Source of the DNA: Cytidiella melzeri
Taxonomy: Eukaryota; Basidiomycota; Agaricomycetes; Polyporales; Irpicaceae
Direction: 5' to 3'
DNA: 64,000 bases
NCBI GenBank assembly: GCA_022592445.1
Contig: JABYQR010000147.1
Coordinates: 39,523-103,522 of the forward strand
Part shown: positions 33,001 through 44,657 of the stretch, one piece after another
How the letters are laid out: each line of letters begins with the position of its first letter
Numbering within the stretch: position 1 is the first letter of the stretch
Notes under the pieces: generated by a model
Databases searched by the model: none
What the model saw: only the letters and a program-made list of their open reading frames with translations
What the model was told of the DNA's origin: nothing
Made by a program: the position numbers and the translations under genes

Positions 33001-34587
33001 ATGGAGTCTCCTCCTCCCAGTCAGCGGGCTGTCGGTTCGATGGCTGACAGGATGGATATGGCTGCGAAGGCAGCTAGACAGCTGAAGGGAAAAAAGCGCT
33101 TGAAAAGGGAAGAAATGAGAAGGAAGAAGGCGCAAAAGTCACAACAAGCTACCGAGACACTCGATCCTCCAAGTCCACACTGCGATCAGGCTGAATCATC
33201 TAGGCAAGGACCAGAGCAACAAGCAAGTAAGTTTGCAGCGGCGGATATCCAGCTACCGTTAGGTCGAGTCGAAGTAGTGACTCTGCCGCCCCCAGTAGAG
33301 CCGAGAGAGGTGGCAGCAGAAGAATGTAGTACGTGTTGGTGCCCAGTATGTTGCAGTATTCCTGATGCCGTCTCAGCTATGTGCCCGGGAACCACGTGGG
33401 CCACATTCGTTGCCAACCGGGCGCAATTGCTTCGGGAAGCAATCACAAGCTCTGTTCTAACGGGAAAATTCAACGACATTGTGATACACGTCTATACGAA
33501 ACGAGGTAGGAGAAGTGGCCAAGCCACAGCACACACCGCAATTCACGCTCGGACATCATTCTTGGAGGCGTCCTCGCTTGCCTTCAAAGGTATTCCGGTC
33601 TCTTAATTCCATGTCCTGGATTGAAGCTGAGTCATTAAACATACGCAGAACTGTTCGAGGGAGGCAAGAGGGAACCCCGACTCATCCCTTTTGTAACAGA
33701 TGATTACGACTACACCGATGATAGCGATCTGGAAGATGAGAATGACCCGGAGTCTGAGCTATCGGAATTCGAAGCGAACGTCTCGTTTGATCTGCTCGAC
33801 AGCCCCACGTCCTTGCACTCCGTCGATCTAGCCAGAGCTCCTTCGTCAACTTCCGAGTCTGCCGTCGACAAGCCTGAAGGAGCGGACCAAGCCATAGCTC
33901 GTACACTACCTCCTGCCGATAACACACCCAGCAATACCCAGAACGAGGTTGTTTTTGCATCTTACGGAGCAGCCAGAACGTCTGTGCTTTAGTCGCCACC
34001 TGGGCCGAATTCTTCATTTTTTGCTAAGCGCTAACACCGGGTGTAGGTGGCAAGTCCTAATCACATACTTACAATGTGATATGGTCCTCACGTTCAATCG
34101 CTTGAAGTCGAACTGTCCCTTTTCCTCTGACCTCCTGGAAGAGAGACCGTCGTGTTCTCCCAAGTCCATGTATCGACTGGCCACGAAAGTAAGCAATGAG
34201 CGTTTTGCGACCGGCGATCGGTATACTGATCACAATTTTGTTTGTTCAAGCTTCAGCTCCCCCATCTAGCCAAGCTGTCCGAAGATGCCATTATCGCCGA
34301 TCTCCGTCTGGCTAACATTGTGCGTGAGCTGTTCAGCGATTTCACCTGGAGGTACGCAAAACGAGTCCCTGTCCCCGTTCCAGCCCATCGAACACTCTGA
34401 TATCAGTTTCCTGCTTAGATATCCAGAGATATTGAAGCGTGAGGTTGCCTTTTTCCGGGAGCATTCACAGAAGCGTCGTGTACGCAAGGATCTCAGAGAA
34501 GCGTTCGGAGACGTCGTGCTGGGCAAGTACCCCCACGGTCAGACTGTGCTCGTCGCCCTTTTCGACAATCTTATCCCTGCGCTATGA
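33001..34587 (+). CDS. BTB/POZ-domain protein, tandem paralog B
   Basis: Second copy of the BTB family in the array. The start is ATG 33001 (MESPPPSQRAVGSMADRMD). The N-terminal part is shorter than in A and strongly basic (KGKKRLKREEMRRKKAQK), a likely nuclear signal, and the A-type repeats are absent. The BTB region follows A closely: TTWATFVANRAQLLREAITS; TGKFNDIVIHVYTKRG; ARTSFLEASSLAFKELF; acidic insertion DDYDYTDDSDLEDENDPESE; RTWQVLITYLQCDMVLTF; SCSPKSMYRLATKLQL; NIVRELFSDFTWRYP; LKREVAFFREH; and ends HGQTVLVALFDNLIPAL at 34587. Intron positions match A. All reading frames join without stops, so this copy looks the most compact intact member. Confidence 0.82.
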
Positions 34588-35398
34588 GCCAAATACCAGC
34601 CCTCTCGAACTGCTGTCCTGCTTAGTGTGCGTGCCTGTAATGTACCTGCAAATTTCAGTATAAAACAGCAGGATTGACTTTGCACCGAGCCTGCTGTTAC
34701 GTTAGCCGCTATATCACCAGTAAGATTAGACGCTAGCACCACAATCCTGACCTATATACTTATGCCATACATACTCAACCAGTCAGAACTCATCCAACGT
34801 TGTATGCTACATACAATGCTGGGACGTAGGTACGACGTCTTGCCCAATTATACTCACGAACGACGCTCATAATGCATGCGCAGCCCCATCTGTCTCAATG
34901 CAAATTTTGGGAACTGCGCGTCCATAGCCCAAACGCTGAGCGGAAAGCCCATTTCTAGTAGTACAGGCAGTTGCTCAACCAATTTAAATCCAAAGCTCAA
35001 GTGTGTACAAACGTACAGTATACAGCTTACAGCCAACGCTCTTCGCGTCGCACATGCAGTTTACTAGTCTGGCGACGTCTTTGCTGTTGTCGGTACGAAA
35101 TCTCTTTCTGTCTCATTCATGTCTCTCACCTGTTCATACAAAGGACTAGCCTTGGTCCGCTCCTACCCTCGCGAGAAGGCTGATATCTAATGTAAGCCAT
35201 GCCAAGTCTCACACCGCGCCGTGGGCGTGAATCTTCAACTGTTCTGGGGATGATATTAGGCATCGAATCGAGAACGAGCCCCCCTCCTTTGGACTCTCTA
35301 GTGACGCCAGATAAAAGGAGTCCCATCCTCGCTCAAAACTATCATCGTTCCACTCGACATCTGCCTTCCGTCGAACTTGATGCCAACGAACACAAGGG
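34588..35398. other. Spacer between BTB genes B and C
   Basis: I see no gene here. The leader similarity shared by A and B is not obvious in front of C, so C either has a different promoter or its upstream region has diverged. Confidence 0.4.
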
Positions 35399-37039
35399 AT
35401 GGTCTCTCTACTAAAGGCTGTTGATAACGCGCTACCAGCGGATTCCCCAGCAGCTAAGCAGAAAGTACCGAAGCTCAGTGCCAAGGAAAACAAGAAGAAG
35501 AATCCCGGAAAGACGAAGGTCGAGAAGCGGAAGGCTGAGATTCCAAAGGTGCCCATGAATACGAGAGTCTCTCAACCTGGCAGCGGGGAACAAGCGACGT
35601 CGGATGTTGTCTTACTGGCACCTCAGGCTGGACAGGCGGCCACGCCTCAGCCAGCCCCTGCAAGTTGCGTAGCGCCACAAATCGTAATATCGGTCATGGG
35701 ACAGATCGAGAAAGTGGACGCAACAAGCCCGGACACGCGACTGGCCGCCGAACCTGCTAGCAAGGATCATACGTTGAGGGGTGCAGAACTCGGCAATCAC
35801 CCTGAACCAGAGCTCGAGAGCGCAGTGCCTGGCGTGCAGGAGCCAGCAGCCGACGAAGAGACAGGTACGTTCCTACATTCGTTTTACAGGAGTATGTATC
35901 TAAAAATATAAGATCCCTCGGCATCTACGTGGGCTGCATTTGCAGCCCGTCGGCCCCAACTGCTTCAGGAGGTCATCACCCACTCTGTCGTGACTGGCAG
36001 CTTCAACGACATTGAGATATACGCGTATACCAAGCGCTGCGATGCGAGCGGTGCAGTGCACACACCTGTAGTCGTCCACGCTACAACATCGTTCCTGGAG
36101 GCGTCCTCTCCAGTTCTCAGAGGTATTTTGCTCTGCGTACCTCTCATGGTTGAATGCATCTCACTCTGTCTTGCACAGATCTTTGTCGTAGCGGCAAGAG
36201 ACAGCCCCGTCTAATCCCTTCCGCGACGTGGGATTACGAATACTCGGATGACAGTGACGTCGAAGACGAAGACGAAGACGTTCCATGTCAAATCGAGGGG
36301 ACATTCTCGCCTTTTGACGATTTTGACGATAGTCTGCCCTCTAGCCCTCCAATCAGCTTGCAGAAAACAAACTCTTAACCGACTGCCACCGGTAAGAAAT
36401 CCGAACAAGAGCCACCAGCCGAGGTGATCTATGCCCCTTACGGCGCAGCCAAGACGTTCGTAATTTGTCCGCTAGCCTCTACTGAAGCTTATTTCCGGCT
36501 TGCGTGAAATACAGGTGGCAAGCACTCATTCTGTACTTGTTCGACGGTAGCGTCTTGTTCCGCCCACTGAAGTCGAGCCCGCCGTCTTGCTCCGAGCCCT
36601 TCAAGGACCGATTGTCATGTTCGCCAAAGTCGATGCACCGACTGGCCACGAAAGTACGTTCCTACGGAAGCTTTTCGCCGTTAGCCCGCAATACTTACCG
36701 CGTGCTGTGGTTGGCAGCTCCAGCTCACGGCGTTGGCAAACCTCTCCGAAGACGCCATCATCGCCAACCTCTGTTCGGACAACATCGTCCACGAAATATT
36801 CAGCGACTTCACCTGGAGGTAAGTTGACGCTAAAAGCTCTCAAAGTCGTCGTTGTGACATTATGTGTTTTTAGATTTCCAGACGTCCTAGACCGTGAAGT
36901 AGCCTTCTTTCGCCAACATTGCCAGGAGCGACATGTGCGAGAGGATCTTGAGAAAGCGTTCAAAACGCGGGGCAAGTCACGTCGGCCCGAGATTGTCCTC
37001 ACCGCTCTGTTCGACAGTCTCCTTCCTGCCGTGCTCTAA
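35399..37039 (+). pseudogene. BTB/POZ paralog C, interrupted by an in-frame stop
   Basis: Third copy, with start ATG 35399 (MVSLLKAVDNALPADSPAA) and a basic stretch (KENKKKNPGKTKVEKRKAE). BTB parts are conserved: TWAAFAARRPQLLQEVITHS; TGSFNDIEIYAYTKR; ATTSFLEASSPVLRD; acidic SDDSDVEDEDED; TWQALILYLFDGSVLF; SCSPKSMHRLATK; NIVHEIFSDFTWRFP; REVAFFRQH; ending at 37039. The sequence is continuous in frame except for TAA at 36376-36378 (KTNS-stop). It lies in the disordered acidic insertion, just before PTATGKKSEQEPPAEVIYAP, where A and B stay open and have no intron. No GT-AG intron of normal length removes the stop. It is either a young pseudogene, a sequence error, or a protein cut short before the second BTB half. 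Elsewhere splice sites and codons look constrained, so decay is recent. Confidence 0.7.
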
Positions 37040-37489
37040 TCGTATAAGCACTCGCTTCGTCTACTAGATCGAATTCTCTTGCTCGCGGCCTGGAAACGCC
37101 CCTTTAGATTCACCTGACAAACGTGTGCGATATTTTCTTGTTGACTTTATTATCACTATGATTACTAGTACTACGATAGGCTTAGATTTTCCAGATATAT
37201 CTCTGGAATACATGTGTGACAAGTAGGGTGCACGAGTGTCACTCCGGATTTAGGTGTCTGTCTTTCTTAAAGTTATGAATCCTTCCATGCGTAGATGCAA
37301 TATCGTGCAGACCAGAGCAAAAAGCCCTCCACCGAATGCTGTCAATAGCCGCAAGCTCGTTCTGGAACCGTTGATGAAAATCACGACCTTTGCATTTGTA
37401 TTTCATTACAAGTGGCGAATGTATGAATCCACTATGTTACAATGATTGATGTTCAAGTAATTGCAAGACGCAAAGCCAACACAGGGCGT
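37040..37489. other. Short convergent intergenic region
   Basis: Between the end of BTB C and the 3' end of the Hsp12 gene. AT-rich; no gene, repeat or RNA recognised. Confidence 0.45.
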
Positions 37490-37917
37490 TCAGTTATTGC
37501 CGAGACCAACAGCATTCTTGACCTTGTCGGTCATCGAGGGCTACGGATATTGCGTTGGACACATGCAGCAGCGTGGAGCAAATTGACTTACCTCAGTGCT
37601 GTGGTTGGAATTGCCAGACATGGCATCGCCAGCCTTCTGAGTGTACGACTTCTCGCTCTAAAACCCGACAGTTGAATCAGCATATGAGCGACACAGAAAT
37701 TCCACGTTGACATACGTTGGGCTGAGCACTGGAAGCGGCCGAGTCGGCGGTACCCTTGAACTTGTCACCGATGTGCTCGGTGGTCGACTTCTCAGAGTCG
37801 GGCTGGAAAAAAAACGATGATTAGGCACGCGTGGATAAACGCGAAAGATGGATAGAGACGAACCTTGAGGGCCGCGCCGGCCTTGTCGGTGAAAGATTCA
37901 CGGAAGTTGTCAGACAT
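37490..37917 (-). CDS. HSP12: Hsp9/Hsp12-type small stress protein
   Basis: An 85-residue, highly hydrophilic stress protein of the Hsp12/Hsp9/WH11 family. In yeast these proteins associate with membranes and protect them during heat, osmotic and stationary-phase stress. Four small exons: MSDNFRESFTDKAGAALK (start ATG 37917); PDSEKSTTEHIGDKFKGTAD and on; SEKSYTQKAGDAMSGNSN; PSMTDKVKNAVGLGNN to the stop at 37490-37492. The order of FTDKA, KPDSEKS, HIGDKFKG, SQKAGDA-like and a final KVKNA is the family signature. Three GT-AG introns of about 55-65 bases separate them. An AGGGG motif (STRE-like) lies near 38104 upstream, fitting stress control, though one such site is weak evidence. Confidence 0.92.
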
Positions 37918-38297
37918 GGTCAGGAGAGGTTGAGATGGTAGGAGTGGATAAAATGAGAGGTAGTGAGGAAGTAAAGTCGCGACGGATGGACTGCTTATAT
38001 ACTGCAAAACCCAGGGAGGAGATGGGTACGTCATTGTGCGCACACCGACGTCAACACACGTCACGTCGCAGGGAGGCCCCAGACGGCGCTTACACGAGGT
38101 GGAGCAGGGGCCAAGGATGGTGCGCGAATTGACGGGAGAGTGCTAGACGCGCGACACGGCGAGAGTATACATCAAGTATACTTATATGATTATCATGATA
38201 CAATAAGGACGTACTTGAACAGAGCAGGATAACCAGAGTCCATACACGACTACACTTACAACTCAGGTCCTCTCACACCACTTCCAACAAGGCCCAC
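37918..38297. other. Promoter region of the Hsp12 gene
   Basis: 380 bases between the Hsp12 start and the 3' end of the RING gene. It has a STRE-like AGGGG near 38104, a TATATA at about 37996-38002, and an AT-rich run TATACTTATATGATTATC near 38176. I see no gene. Confidence 0.45.
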
Positions 38298-40693
38298 TCA
38301 GACAGCCTCAAGCGATGTCTCTGGAGCGACTGGCATAGGTGGATTCGTCGGGTCATACCCGCGTGGTACACCTTCCCGGTTCCTCCGCCGTGTCCGTCTA
38401 GCCAGTTTCAGGTAACGTGACAGACGAGCTCCGGCAGTCGACAGCGGTCGTGTGCCTGCGTAGTGTGGGTGTGGAGGCTCCAGGTACTCTCCGTCAGGTG
38501 ACCCGTGCCCATCTGAGGACATCATCGTCTCGAGTGCATGGAAGTCTATACAGTAGCGCAGAGCGTCAGTGAAGCAAGGCAAGCCAAGTCGCCTGAGAAG
38601 GAAACCCTCCACACAATGAAAATCTCACCTTGTCGGCACAGCGGACAGCTACTCGACAGCTCCAACAACCATGGGTCCACACACTGCTGATGGAACCGAT
38701 GGTGCCCTTCACACGGCAACACCCTCAAGTCGTCCCCCTCCTCAAAGTCCACAATGCAGATAGGACATGTCTCCCGTCCAATCGCGTCCGGCACCAAGTC
38801 TGTCTCGATAGCAGACGACGTCGATGCCTCAGCAACAGACGCGCGGGCTAACGGGCGACGTAATCGTGGTGCAGCCTCTGCCGACGCAGACGACGACGAC
38901 CCTGCCTCATGGTAAGTCTGGCTCATTCGAGCAACAGCTGCTTCATCCCTCACGTTCACCTCCCCCGGCGCAGTCTGATCAGTCCTCGCCGCATCACCTG
39001 GCATCGGCTCTTGTTCCCGCTCCCCTCGAAGCATAGCGGCCACGGCGGGCAACTCCCTCAACTCCAACTCCTCGCTCCTCGTGTCCCCAACAGCAGGTTT
39101 TGTATCCACACTACTTGCGCTCTCCAGGTCCTTCACAGCCCGAGGAGGAGGAGGAGACGCATCAGCATCCTGCGACCGACCAAACTTGACGACAGGGAAG
39201 GTATCCAGTATCGCCCGTGTAAGTCCCCTGGCCCGACTCTGCGCAGGACCAAAGTTTCCGCCCCCGCTACCACCGTACCCTGCGCGAGGGCCGTACCGTT
39301 CCGGGTGTCGAATCGCTCGTACTGCCTGAACAAACCCAAATCAGCCACAATTCCCGACCGACAAAGCGCAGTTACTCACTCCCGACACAATAACCACACA
39401 AAATAACGCACTGACGCAACCTGTGATCACATACAAGATGATCATCGCGAGGCTGTTTTTCGTTTCCAGGCCACCAGAACCGTCGCCGGTGCTTCCAAGA
39501 GACATGTCTCCCCCGTCGCCGTTGTTGTTGTCGTCGCCTGCACCGTCCGGACCTCCAGTAGCGTTTGCAGCAACGAGCGTCGCGAACAAATAGTTGGGCC
39601 TGCTAAAGTTCTGGTACGTGAGGGAATTGTTCACAAGGGAGGCTGTAGCGTTCAGCAACGTTGCATTGAAGTCGCGGTACTTGGACTGGTTCAAGGCGTT
39701 GTACTCCACCTCGATGATCCTGAATTGAGCGGGGAGGATAGGGGAAAACGAGGTTAGCGTGTGGGTACGGATGCTGTGATTCAGGCAAGCACGAATGAAT
39801 GAATGGGAACGGTGGGAGCGTGTTCTGATGCCTCGGTCCTCGAGGCAGGACTAGACACGCCCATGGCCCGCCCACAGACAGCGAAAATGCACAAAGCTAC
39901 GGGTGCAAGCATACGAAATACATACTGTGATGCGGAAAGGTCAGGCGACGAAAAGATATCCATGACTTGATCAAAGTTCTCTGGCTCCGAGTATTCTGAA
40001 TTGATCTTGCAGCGCTCGCTGTACACAGAGTACAGCAGCTATTATCAAAAACTTGAGTACGGGTGAAAGCAGGAACAAGGAAAACAAGGCATGCGTACAG
40101 CTGCAACGGCGCCTCTGGTTTTCGCTGCGGTAAAGATGTCTATCTCCTGCGATGCATCGGTGGCGTTGGCGTCGCAGGAGACGAGGGCAATCCAAGGGGT
40201 GGTTGCTATTCAATCAAATGAATGTATGAACACACAACGTAGGAATGCGCAGAGAATCACGATGTGCGTTCGCAAATCCCGAACCAAATACTGTGTTGGA
40301 CACAAAAAAGGCACTCACTGGTGTCATTCGACAAGTTGTTTTCCGAAAACTTCAACAATGCGCCCTATGTGACCCACCACATCCTCAGCAACATTGTACA
40401 CCTTCTCCCATGAAATAGCCTCGAAGGCGCACCTGGTTATACCCATCACTGTCCGCGCCAACCAACTGATACGACACCGACTCGCTGTACACTCCCTTGA
40501 ACCAGGCCAAGTTCAGAGTCGCCATCGCCGTACTGTTTTCCTGGGTAGTAGACCCGTTTACCGGTGACGCTGGAATATACGCGTGTACGTTCGAGACGAG
40601 AAGAAGGAATGACAAGAGCGCAAAGGTCCACTGGTAGCTGCGCGCCATCTTGGACGTCTTCTTCACACTCGCACACACTCCAGAGGTGGCCAT
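38298..40693 (-). CDS. Membrane RING-H2 ubiquitin ligase with luminal PA-like domain
   Basis: A single-pass E3 ligase of the type with a luminal protease-associated region and a cytosolic RING (GRAIL/RNF13/Tul1-like arrangement), expected in the endomembrane system. The signal peptide MARSYQWTFALLSFLLLVSNVHA starts at 40648; an in-frame Met at 40693 would add 15 residues, so the start is uncertain. The luminal part includes PWIALVSCDANATDASQEID, FTAAKTRGAVAALLYS and several Asn-glycosylation sites (NATLLNATASLVNNS). The helix AMIILYVITGCVSALFCVVI is followed by a disordered cytosolic linker. The RING-H2 core is CPICIVDFEEGDDLRVLPC, then HHRFHQQCVDPWL and CPLCRQ, with all zinc ligands present. 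The C-terminal tail is Arg-rich (RLSRYLKLARRTRRRNREG). About eight introns; the region 39700-40400 is the least certain. Confidence 0.87.
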
Positions 40694-41117
40694 CGTTCGT
40701 GACCAAAGTAGTTCTTTCGCTGGAGCAGAGAGACGATGAAATGAGAGACTGCGAACAGGACACGATGAGAGAACAAGATACCCAGTCCGACCTGCAGAAA
40801 CAGGCTGAAGGAGACAGGAGCGTGTATTTCGCTGGCCACTTGCGGCGGCGAGGCGGCAGATTAACAGGCGCCCTCTGCCGATTGGCTAGTGCAGACCATT
40901 TTAACTTTATCACGGTGTCGTCCTCACCACTGCTCCAGAGGATAATCGACTGTCCCCTTGAACTCTGACAATTGTCGTCCTAGCAGGCCGTAACCATCTT
41001 CAAGAAATGTCGAGATTGCTACAACTACATGATAATATGTACACAAGTCCGTATTGCACTTTTACTTCTTGTCCATCCCTTGAATGAGCTGAATCTACAA
41101 AGTCGCAGGTTTGGCGT
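40694..41117. other. Intergenic region between RING and flavoprotein genes
   Basis: Leader and promoter of the RING gene plus the 3' side of the next gene on the same strand. No additional gene or repeat recognised. Confidence 0.4.
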
Positions 41118-41861
41118 TCAACATCTTTGCGTCATGGGATCAAAACTTTCACGCACCTCGTCGTTCGTGATGGTCACGAGCTCTCCCGGAGCGGCAACCT
41201 TGCCAGTAAGCGCACTCGTAGCAATATCCGCCGCCTTCGCGATCGTACTCTCCGTCGACTTGAAGTAGCGAACGCTGTCTGGCACGACTTCGATGACAGC
41301 AACACGAGGATCGTTGTGGTCACCCTTGTGCACGCCATCCTTCAGGTCCCCAAACCACGCCGAAGTCCTGTGGGGCAAGACACGCATGCAGTCAGCCGTC
41401 ATTGCCCACGCCATCGTATTAGAAGACGACTACACACGTACATCTTGCTCCAATGTTTCTCAATGAGCGCCTTGTCCTGGCTCACACGCGCGGTACCACA
41501 GTAGGACGCCCAGCTCGTGTTCGACTCGTTGTAGAAGGAAACGTTGACATGCATGTCATTCTCAATGTCCTCAAACTTGTGCGACGCTTTGTTCGCAATG
41601 AAGATGAGAGACACCTGCGTCGGTGAGAATGCTATACACTCGTCAGCAAATCTCCAAGCAGCAACACAGGGAGTGTATGCACGTACGTCCGGCGGGGGCC
41701 ATCGCACGGGTGTGCATGTGCCCGTCTGCGTCGCGGGTAGTGAGCATGCCTGTCTTGACGTCTTTGACAATCTTGTGAAGACCGTCAACCTTTTCCTGAG
41801 GAGTGAGATGGGTGTTCTCCGCCTTTGCGGTGTAAGGGTCGAGTTCTTTGGCTGTAGACAT
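41118..41861 (-). CDS. BLI-3-like FMN-binding split-barrel protein
   Basis: A pyridoxamine-5'-phosphate-oxidase-like protein of the general-stress-protein-26 / BLI-3 group. These are FMN-binding split-barrels of uncertain function, first known as blue-light-induced genes in Neurospora. The start ATG 41861 gives MSTAKELDPYTAKAENTHL; the body has KIVKDVKTGMLTTRDADGH, HTRAMAPAG, VSLIFIANKASHKFEDIEN, VNVSFYNESNTSWASYCGTA, ALIEKHWSKMTSAWFGDLK, DPRVAVIEVVPDSVRYF, and ends VRESFDPMTQRC at 41118. Three exons, about 200 residues. The Thr/Arg-rich strand before MAPAG and the Trp-containing SxxSYCG-like turn are in the usual places. It lies between the RING and arrestin genes with no evident functional tie. 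Confidence 0.87.
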
Positions 41862-42165
41862 GGTGTAAGTTGTTCGAGCACACCAAGAGGGGAGCAAGGC
41901 ATTTATATACGTGGGTCAAGCGAGTTTTAGTGACGTCACCTTGGGTACTCCCTGCTCCTCCTTCCAGCCGCGATCGAGACGCGACGCGACGCGTCAACAC
42001 GTTCAGTCACAACGTGACACCGCTTTCAAAATCTAGGATTAATCATATTTGAACAACGGCACCACGTACGCATAGAGCACAATTCAGACATCACGGGCAA
42101 TATATGTTCAAGCAGAATTCTCGACGAAAGATAACCTGCGACGATGTCCACTACGAAGCCACATT
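41862..42165. other. Short spacer
   Basis: 304 bases between the flavoprotein start and the arrestin gene end. A TATATA-type box may lie in GCATTTATATACG near 41898-41910, about 40 bases before the flavoprotein ATG. Nothing else seen. Confidence 0.45.
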
Positions 42166-43792
42166 TTACCTACTGTACGCAAGTACATCGGGGTTGAAAG
42201 CATTGAAGCGCGTTCCGTTCCCTTGCGACGTTTGACTCTCTGTTTCGTCGTAATACGTGGGCGGCGAATACGAGATGGGTCGAGCACCTGGCGCATAGGC
42301 CGTAGCCACCTCAACCTCGACCGTCTGAACCGCCTTTGCTTTATGTGCATTGTCTGGGGCGAAACCCGAGATCTCCGGCTCGAAAAGCGCGACATCGTAC
42401 TGTTCAGTCAAGAATTGTAAGCAACAAGGCGTTACTGAGCAGGGCAATATAGTGTCTTACCGTTAACTTGTAAAGCCCAAGGTGCGCCGAAGGCTTCGAA
42501 CTGCCGCGGATATGTATTTCGCCTTGTAAAGTACGTGCACCGCTCTTCTCGCACGGAGTAGACCACCACGTCGCCTTGTTGATATAATCTACCAACTCTT
42601 GGAACGCCATCATCGGCATTTGCTTGAGATCGGACAGTTTCTCGCATACACCGGCGACATTCCCTCCTCCGGCATCATAGTTCACTGAAGAAATGCGCCT
42701 GGCATGCACGACAGGAGCTAATGGAGCGGACAAAAGGTCCAGTGCTTGCTCGTCGTCGGCTTCGACCAGAAGATGAAGCGGTATCACGGAGCCGCGCGTG
42801 TAGGATAACTAATACAAGAAAGAAGGGACGTTAGGCCCGCGGCGTGGCATCACTAGAGCATGACCTACAGGCTTAGCCAGCGACAACTGAGAATGAAGCA
42901 TGTCAGCCGCCGCCATGCGAGCACGATAGTTGGGGTCGGACGCACAGTGTACACTATTGAGGCCGTACGGTGGCCAAAAATCTTGCCACTGAACGTGGCT
43001 GAAGGCAGTGAATGCCATCCTTCAGGGTCCGCGTCTGGTGCGGGTATAGGTGCTTGTGCCTCGTACGCCCTTTTGCGTAAAAGAGACGGTGGAGGAGGTA
43101 TGACAAGTGGTAAATAGTTTACCAGTGTCTCCAAACTAGAACACACGCTAGTCACGCTTGTCTCATGGGTTCAGAGCACACAAAATACTTACATGTGGTC
43201 TGGACGGAACAACGACCTATGTTTGACTGTCACAGTTACCCGGTAGATAATATCGTAGCGCCTATAACGCGCATAGTCGTTGGCAGGTAGCCTGAAGCTC
43301 CGGAGGGTACGATCTTCTGCTGGAAGCTCTACCGTGCTCGGAAGGTCAAGGCCATACGGCAGCGACTGGTAGTCAGCACCGTCCTTAAGAGCGGAATCTT
43401 CATCACCCCTAGGTACAGGCCATAGTTCTTGTGAGACATCCACGAACGAAAAACGTATGTTTCCCTCAGAGACGAGCTCCCCTCTGATCTGTACAATGGG
43501 ACACTCCAGGACGTGCTCATTATGCTGTCGCAGGAGGACTTACCTGAATAGTGATAGATTTCGGGTCTTCCTTCGGATCGATCTCCACGGTGCCTCGAAT
43601 CGTCTGCCCCTCAACAATGATGGGCAGCTGAGCGGCAGAGACTGCATTGCTTCTGAGGTTCAACTTGATCCATACATGGCCATCTTTATGCGTCAGTGAG
43701 TATGAATGGGTCACTGGCTCACGCGCCGAAGATGTGTAGCCGGGGAGAACCTTCGCTGGTTTTTCCTTAACTTCGTGCGGAGGGGCTGACAT
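42166..43792 (-). CDS. Arrestin-like protein with PPxY motif, tandem paralog 1
   Basis: A fungal arrestin-fold protein of about 450 residues. Such proteins recruit Rsp5/NEDD4-type ubiquitin ligases to membrane cargo through PPxY motifs. The start ATG 43792 is MSAPPHEVKEKPAKVLPGY. The N-terminal arrestin sandwich has THSYSLTHKDGHVWIKLNL, VEGQTIRGTVEI, ELVSEGNIRFSFVDVSQEL, ALKDGADYQSLPYGLDLP, LRSFRLPANDYARYRRYDII and YRVTVTVKHRSLFRP. The C-terminal half has IPPPPSLLRKRAYEAQAPIP, LSYTRGSVIPLHLLVEADDE, KLSDLKQMPMMAFQELVDY, TWWSTPCEKSGARTLQGEI and GLYKLTVQYDVALF. The tail ARPISYSPPTYYDE contains PPTY, an intact PPxY. About eight introns. Its partner at 44658 is the nearest relative and lacks this motif. 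Confidence 0.8.
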
Positions 43793-44657
43793 TGTTGTAC
43801 AGCGCGATGTGAATGGGGGCGAATGCGCAGAATTGATCGTTTCTTCAAGTGTGTTATATCTAAAGTTGATTCCCAGGAACCATCTGATCATCATTAGCTT
43901 TCGACTCGGGATCCGAGTAGAACACAGGTTCTCACCAATCGGATCGAGAGCGCAAAAGCGACTTGGGTTCAATGCTGGGCGGTGAATGTTGATTGTTGCA
44001 AATTGAGTGTCGCAATTGAACATCGAGCGTTGGGCGTTGATAGCGCAGCGATAAGCGGGGAATGTTTGTCCAGAGCACATATGCTCTGCCATAGCAAGTC
44101 CCTCATCACGAGTGATAGCGACCACAGCTGGGAAAGGATCGTCACGGGGTAGCTAGGCCTGCACTTAGCATTGTCGACTTCTCTAGCTCTCCGAATGCAG
44201 CTATAGTAATGAAGTCTTAATACTAAAAGTTATTAGCAAAGGTGAGCATACCACTGTTTTGCTCAGAATTAGATTGCATGCAGAGTAGCAATCCAATCAC
44301 TTGGGCGGTCAATATTGCTGGCAAATGCATGCGATGCTCTTATGAAGGTAATTCTTTCAGATGGGAAGAAGCATCTTCATCAGAGCAGCGCACATAGAGC
44401 TCACTGAGGCTTGCACGACCGTCGGCTATAAGTACTAGAAGATGATCTAGCAGGCGAGAGTATATCGTGAACGAGGAAGAGATGGGTGTGCAACGGAGTT
44501 CGAAGTGGCGCAGTGGGTTAGATAGGGGCACACGCACCCATAGCGATTCCCACAGTAATGGCGTTATGCCCGCATAGCCACAACTCTGGTGAAAGACGAT
44601 CCTCATCGATAGCGCCAGGTGGCATTGATGAACGGACTACGATGACGCTACGCTCTG
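43793..44657. other. Spacer between the two arrestin-like genes
   Basis: Contains the paralog-1 promoter (TGTGTTATATC near 43849). A partial tRNA-like A box (TGGCGCAGTGG) near 44502 has no proper B box. I see no gene. Confidence 0.4.

Noticed and set aside
44490..44560. tRNA-like A box (TGGCGCAGTGG) with a partial B-box-like GCGATTCC
   Set aside because: No cloverleaf can be drawn and the B box matches only about 7 of 10 fixed positions.
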